This document shows positions 27,829 to 30,141 of a stretch of DNA of 30,141 bases, piece after piece. The DNA comes from Lingula anatina (Eukaryota > Brachiopoda > Lingulata > Lingulida > Lingulidae): NCBI RefSeq assembly GCF_001039355.2, contig NW_019775536.1:473904-504044 (forward strand), in the 5' to 3' direction. The notes beneath the pieces were generated by a model. It did no database searches. It had not been told where the DNA came from and saw nothing but the letters and a program-made list of their open reading frames with translations. Within the stretch, counting starts at the first letter, position 1. Every line of letters starts with the position of its first letter. Position numbers and translations under genes: made by a program.

Positions 27829-29432
27829 GCTTGCTCTGGAGTACTAAGAAACAAATTAAGTGTCATTCTTTTAGTTCGTTTGTTTAAACTTTTAAAAAAC
27901 GAGGCAGTAAAGCTGTCATATGTGCAGACATAAAAAGCAGAAGATACCAATGACAGTCACAAAAATATTTAACAGCATAAATAACATACTGTTGATGTGA
28001 GCATTCAGAAAATATAACTGGCCCATGGGGCTTTAAAATCACAACTTGAAAATGGCAATCAGTGAATAATTACAGAATTATATAAATACATACAATTCAA
28101 ATCTAAATAATAATAATAATATAATAATAATAATAAACTTTAGGAAAAAATTAAATTATCCAATAAAGTTGCTATTCGAACTTCTAGCTTTTACAGTTGA
28201 GCTCAGAAAGAACGCACCAGATTGTAACCTGCTTGTTACCTCTTGTTACCAAATGTAACTATATCTAGTTAACAGTGATAATTATAGATTATAGGGTATT
28301 ACAGTCTAGTCACAGTCACTTTAGACAGGGGATAATACCCCACTCTGCAATGAATCAGCAAAACTATTAATTGTCTGTTGATAACGCAGTGAGCAAACAT
28401 GCATTGTGTTCATATTTGATGTAATTCCCTGGTTCAAGTAACACAAAAGAGGGGGGCGTTATAAATAGTAACCAGCTGTTTTAATTAAATAGTGTTATTT
28501 TTGGAAACTTCCCATTCTTTCTGAGCTCGGATGTATGTATTTAAGTGCTGTGAATGCATTAGTTTGTTTGTAAGAGAAAGGTGCTTTTCCCGGGGAAAAT
28601 TCATTTAGGAAGGCAATCCCGTATAGATTGCCTTAAATTCAACACTTTTCTTTGCAGTGTTTAAAGGTGACGTGAACCTTACAGAGCTAGCAGATGCACC
28701 TGTCAATGTGCTTTCCCCTCAAAATCTGCAGACCTACGGTAGCCTACATGCATGTAGATGTCTCCTAGTGCAAATATGCTATGTTAGAGTAGACAGGTGA
28801 CCATTTTTTTCACTGATAAACTGTTCACAGGCGTTCCATTTTAAACGACTAATGACTTTCAATTTGAAAGTCTTGCGAAGTTTCTATTGACAAACCATAT
28901 ACCACAAAAAGCGCCAAACACGCCGTACTTGTACTTACGTTGTTCACAATGCTACTGAGTCCGACTTTCCCCGATTTAACCAGATAACTGCGCACTAACA
29001 GTAACCTTGAGATAAGCATAGAATGAGATAACTTAGTGAAGCTAATATAAGTGAAACAGACGCAGTTGATATGTAGTTAGGTTGACCGGCCTTGACACAA
29101 CTGACCTAATTCTATTCACAAATATGCACCGATTGTACAAACCGGAACAAATAAATGCTGAACGATACTTACTTTGTGGGTTTATGTATATCTTCTACAC
29201 TTCTTACAATCATGTGTGATAAGCTAGTTGCGGAGACATCTAAACATATATACTTAAGTTACAATTTACAATTGTGAAATAACTAAGCCCGATTAATGAA
29301 ATTGTATTATACCATCGCTATTGACCTACTTTCAAAGATCGCCAAAGCAGCAGAGCCTCAGTAGAGAGTAGAGTGACTCGGCAAATATTGTCATTTCTTT
29401 AATAACTCAGGGCGTCTACTGCGTGACCGTGC
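27829..29432. other. Intergenic region between divergent DLH and GSR genes
   Basis: 1.6 kb without a visible exon, with AT-rich unique sequence and a TAA/ATA-type stretch at 28108-28136. It should hold both promoters. I see no clear TATA or initiator. Confidence 0.6.
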
Positions 29433-29609
29433 ATGCGTCTCCATTTTCTTAGAAGGCTCTCCAGGATGCCTCCCGTTGTGAAGAAGTTCGACTATCTTGT
29501 GATCGGCGGCGGATCTGGTGGTGTAGCTAGCGCGCGCAGGGCGGCAGAGTTTAAGGACGGGAGTTTGAAGATTGGGATAATCGAACACGGCAGATGGGGC
29601 GGCACTTGT
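29433..29609 (+). CDS. GSR: Glutathione reductase, exon 1 (rest beyond the window)
   Basis: Glutathione reductase is an NADPH- and FAD-dependent enzyme that regenerates reduced glutathione. This exon gives 59 residues: a basic leader ([12 protein letters not shown]), then [20 protein letters not shown], the FAD-binding GxGxxG fold, and finally GRWGGTC, whose Cys is the first of the redox pair. It ends in phase 0 at gttagt, directly before the expected VNVGC. The ASARRAA segment favours glutathione reductase over thioredoxin reductase. A TGA in frame at 29424 makes 29433 the first ATG. A second in-frame ATG at 29466 would remove the leader. Later exons are not in the window. Confidence 0.8.
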
Positions 29610-30141
29610 GTTAGTATGCCAAGGATTTAAAATTATACCAACGGTCATAACACACATACACACACACACACGCACACACAGCTAGAGAGAGAGAGAGAGA
29701 GATTGTGGGCAGTGTAGGCCTATTAGACGTTAGGCCCTACTGTTAGTACTGTACATGACTCTCAACTTAAAGATCTACCCATGCAGCTACAACACCCAAC
29801 GCTGATTCCATAGTCACGTAGGTCGCATTTAGATTCTCACATCGTACTTGCTGGGTCGACCACGAGCAACTCTGCGGGGGATTCTCGCTAAACACCCAAA
29901 CCCAATGTAGAGGTGCAAATGACGGGCAAATCTAGGTTATTTGAAGGGGGATGCGAAGCCGACACCCCCCCCCCCCCCCAAACACTTGGCGTGGGATTCG
30001 GGTTTTGGTATTTTAGATGGCGAACGGTGACATTTGGTACGGTGTAGAACTATGATTCAGCTAGTCAAAATTCAAATTTCAAGAGGGACCAGAAATTGAA
30101 GGGGGGGGGGGGGGTCTGGACCCCCACCCCCCCCCCCCCCC
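29610..30141. other. Start of GSR intron 1, simple repeats and element fragment
   Basis: It contains (AC)n at 29651-29680, (GA)n at 29684-29702, a fragment related to element E at 29840-29890 (CATCGTACTTGCTGGGTCGA ... CTCTGCGGGGGATTCTCGC), and C/G homopolymers at about 29964-29979, 30101-30114 and 30121-30141. I see no further exon. Confidence 0.7.

Noticed and set aside
1-30141. tRNA, rRNA, CRISPR and operon structures
   Set aside because: I looked for them and saw no cloverleaf with a TTCRANY box, no rRNA segments, and no regular spacer arrays. The tandem repeats are minisatellites.

Overview
The window is from a multi-exon animal genome. Genes have GT-AG introns, signal peptides, extracellular CUB, CCP (sushi) and apple domains, many microsatellites and many short inverted-repeat (MITE-like) elements. 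Two versions of one segment differ at a few percent of sites, so the animal is very heterozygous. Domain shuffling, heterozygosity and frequent ACATGTA-type words suggest a marine invertebrate, possibly an amphioxus-like deuterostome. That placement is inference.

Layout. Positions 1-3386 appear to be two haplotypes laid end to end: a left flank (1-165), a DNA transposon with a decayed THAP-type reading frame (about 166-569), a single N (570), an allelic contig with the empty insertion site (571-3331), another single N (3332), and the transposon's right end (3333-3385). From 13569 down to 2499 on the minus strand lies one 11-exon gene. Every splice phase fits, and it encodes a 990-residue type I membrane protein: signal peptide, apple/PAN, three CUB domains, a Ser/Thr-rich repeat stalk, two CCP domains, one membrane helix and a short basic tail. 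From about 13.6 to 18.5 kb I see mainly repeats and no convincing gene.

At 18568-21329 (+) is a small secreted Cys-rich gene. Its core exon resembles the insect cytokine family Diedel. A 320-N gap lies inside it and probably hides one exon. At 23354-24253 (-) is an intronless syntaxin with a conserved N-terminal peptide, a Habc-like region and a SNARE helix, but no membrane anchor and Asp in place of the zero-layer Gln. At 25530-27828 (-) is a complete four-exon dienelactone hydrolase. At 29433 (+) begins glutathione reductase, with only exon 1 in the window.

These genes do not form a pathway or operon. They are ordinary eukaryotic neighbours. The most unusual items are the receptor architecture, the Diedel-like gene, the anchorless syntaxin and the haplotype/transposon structure at the left edge.
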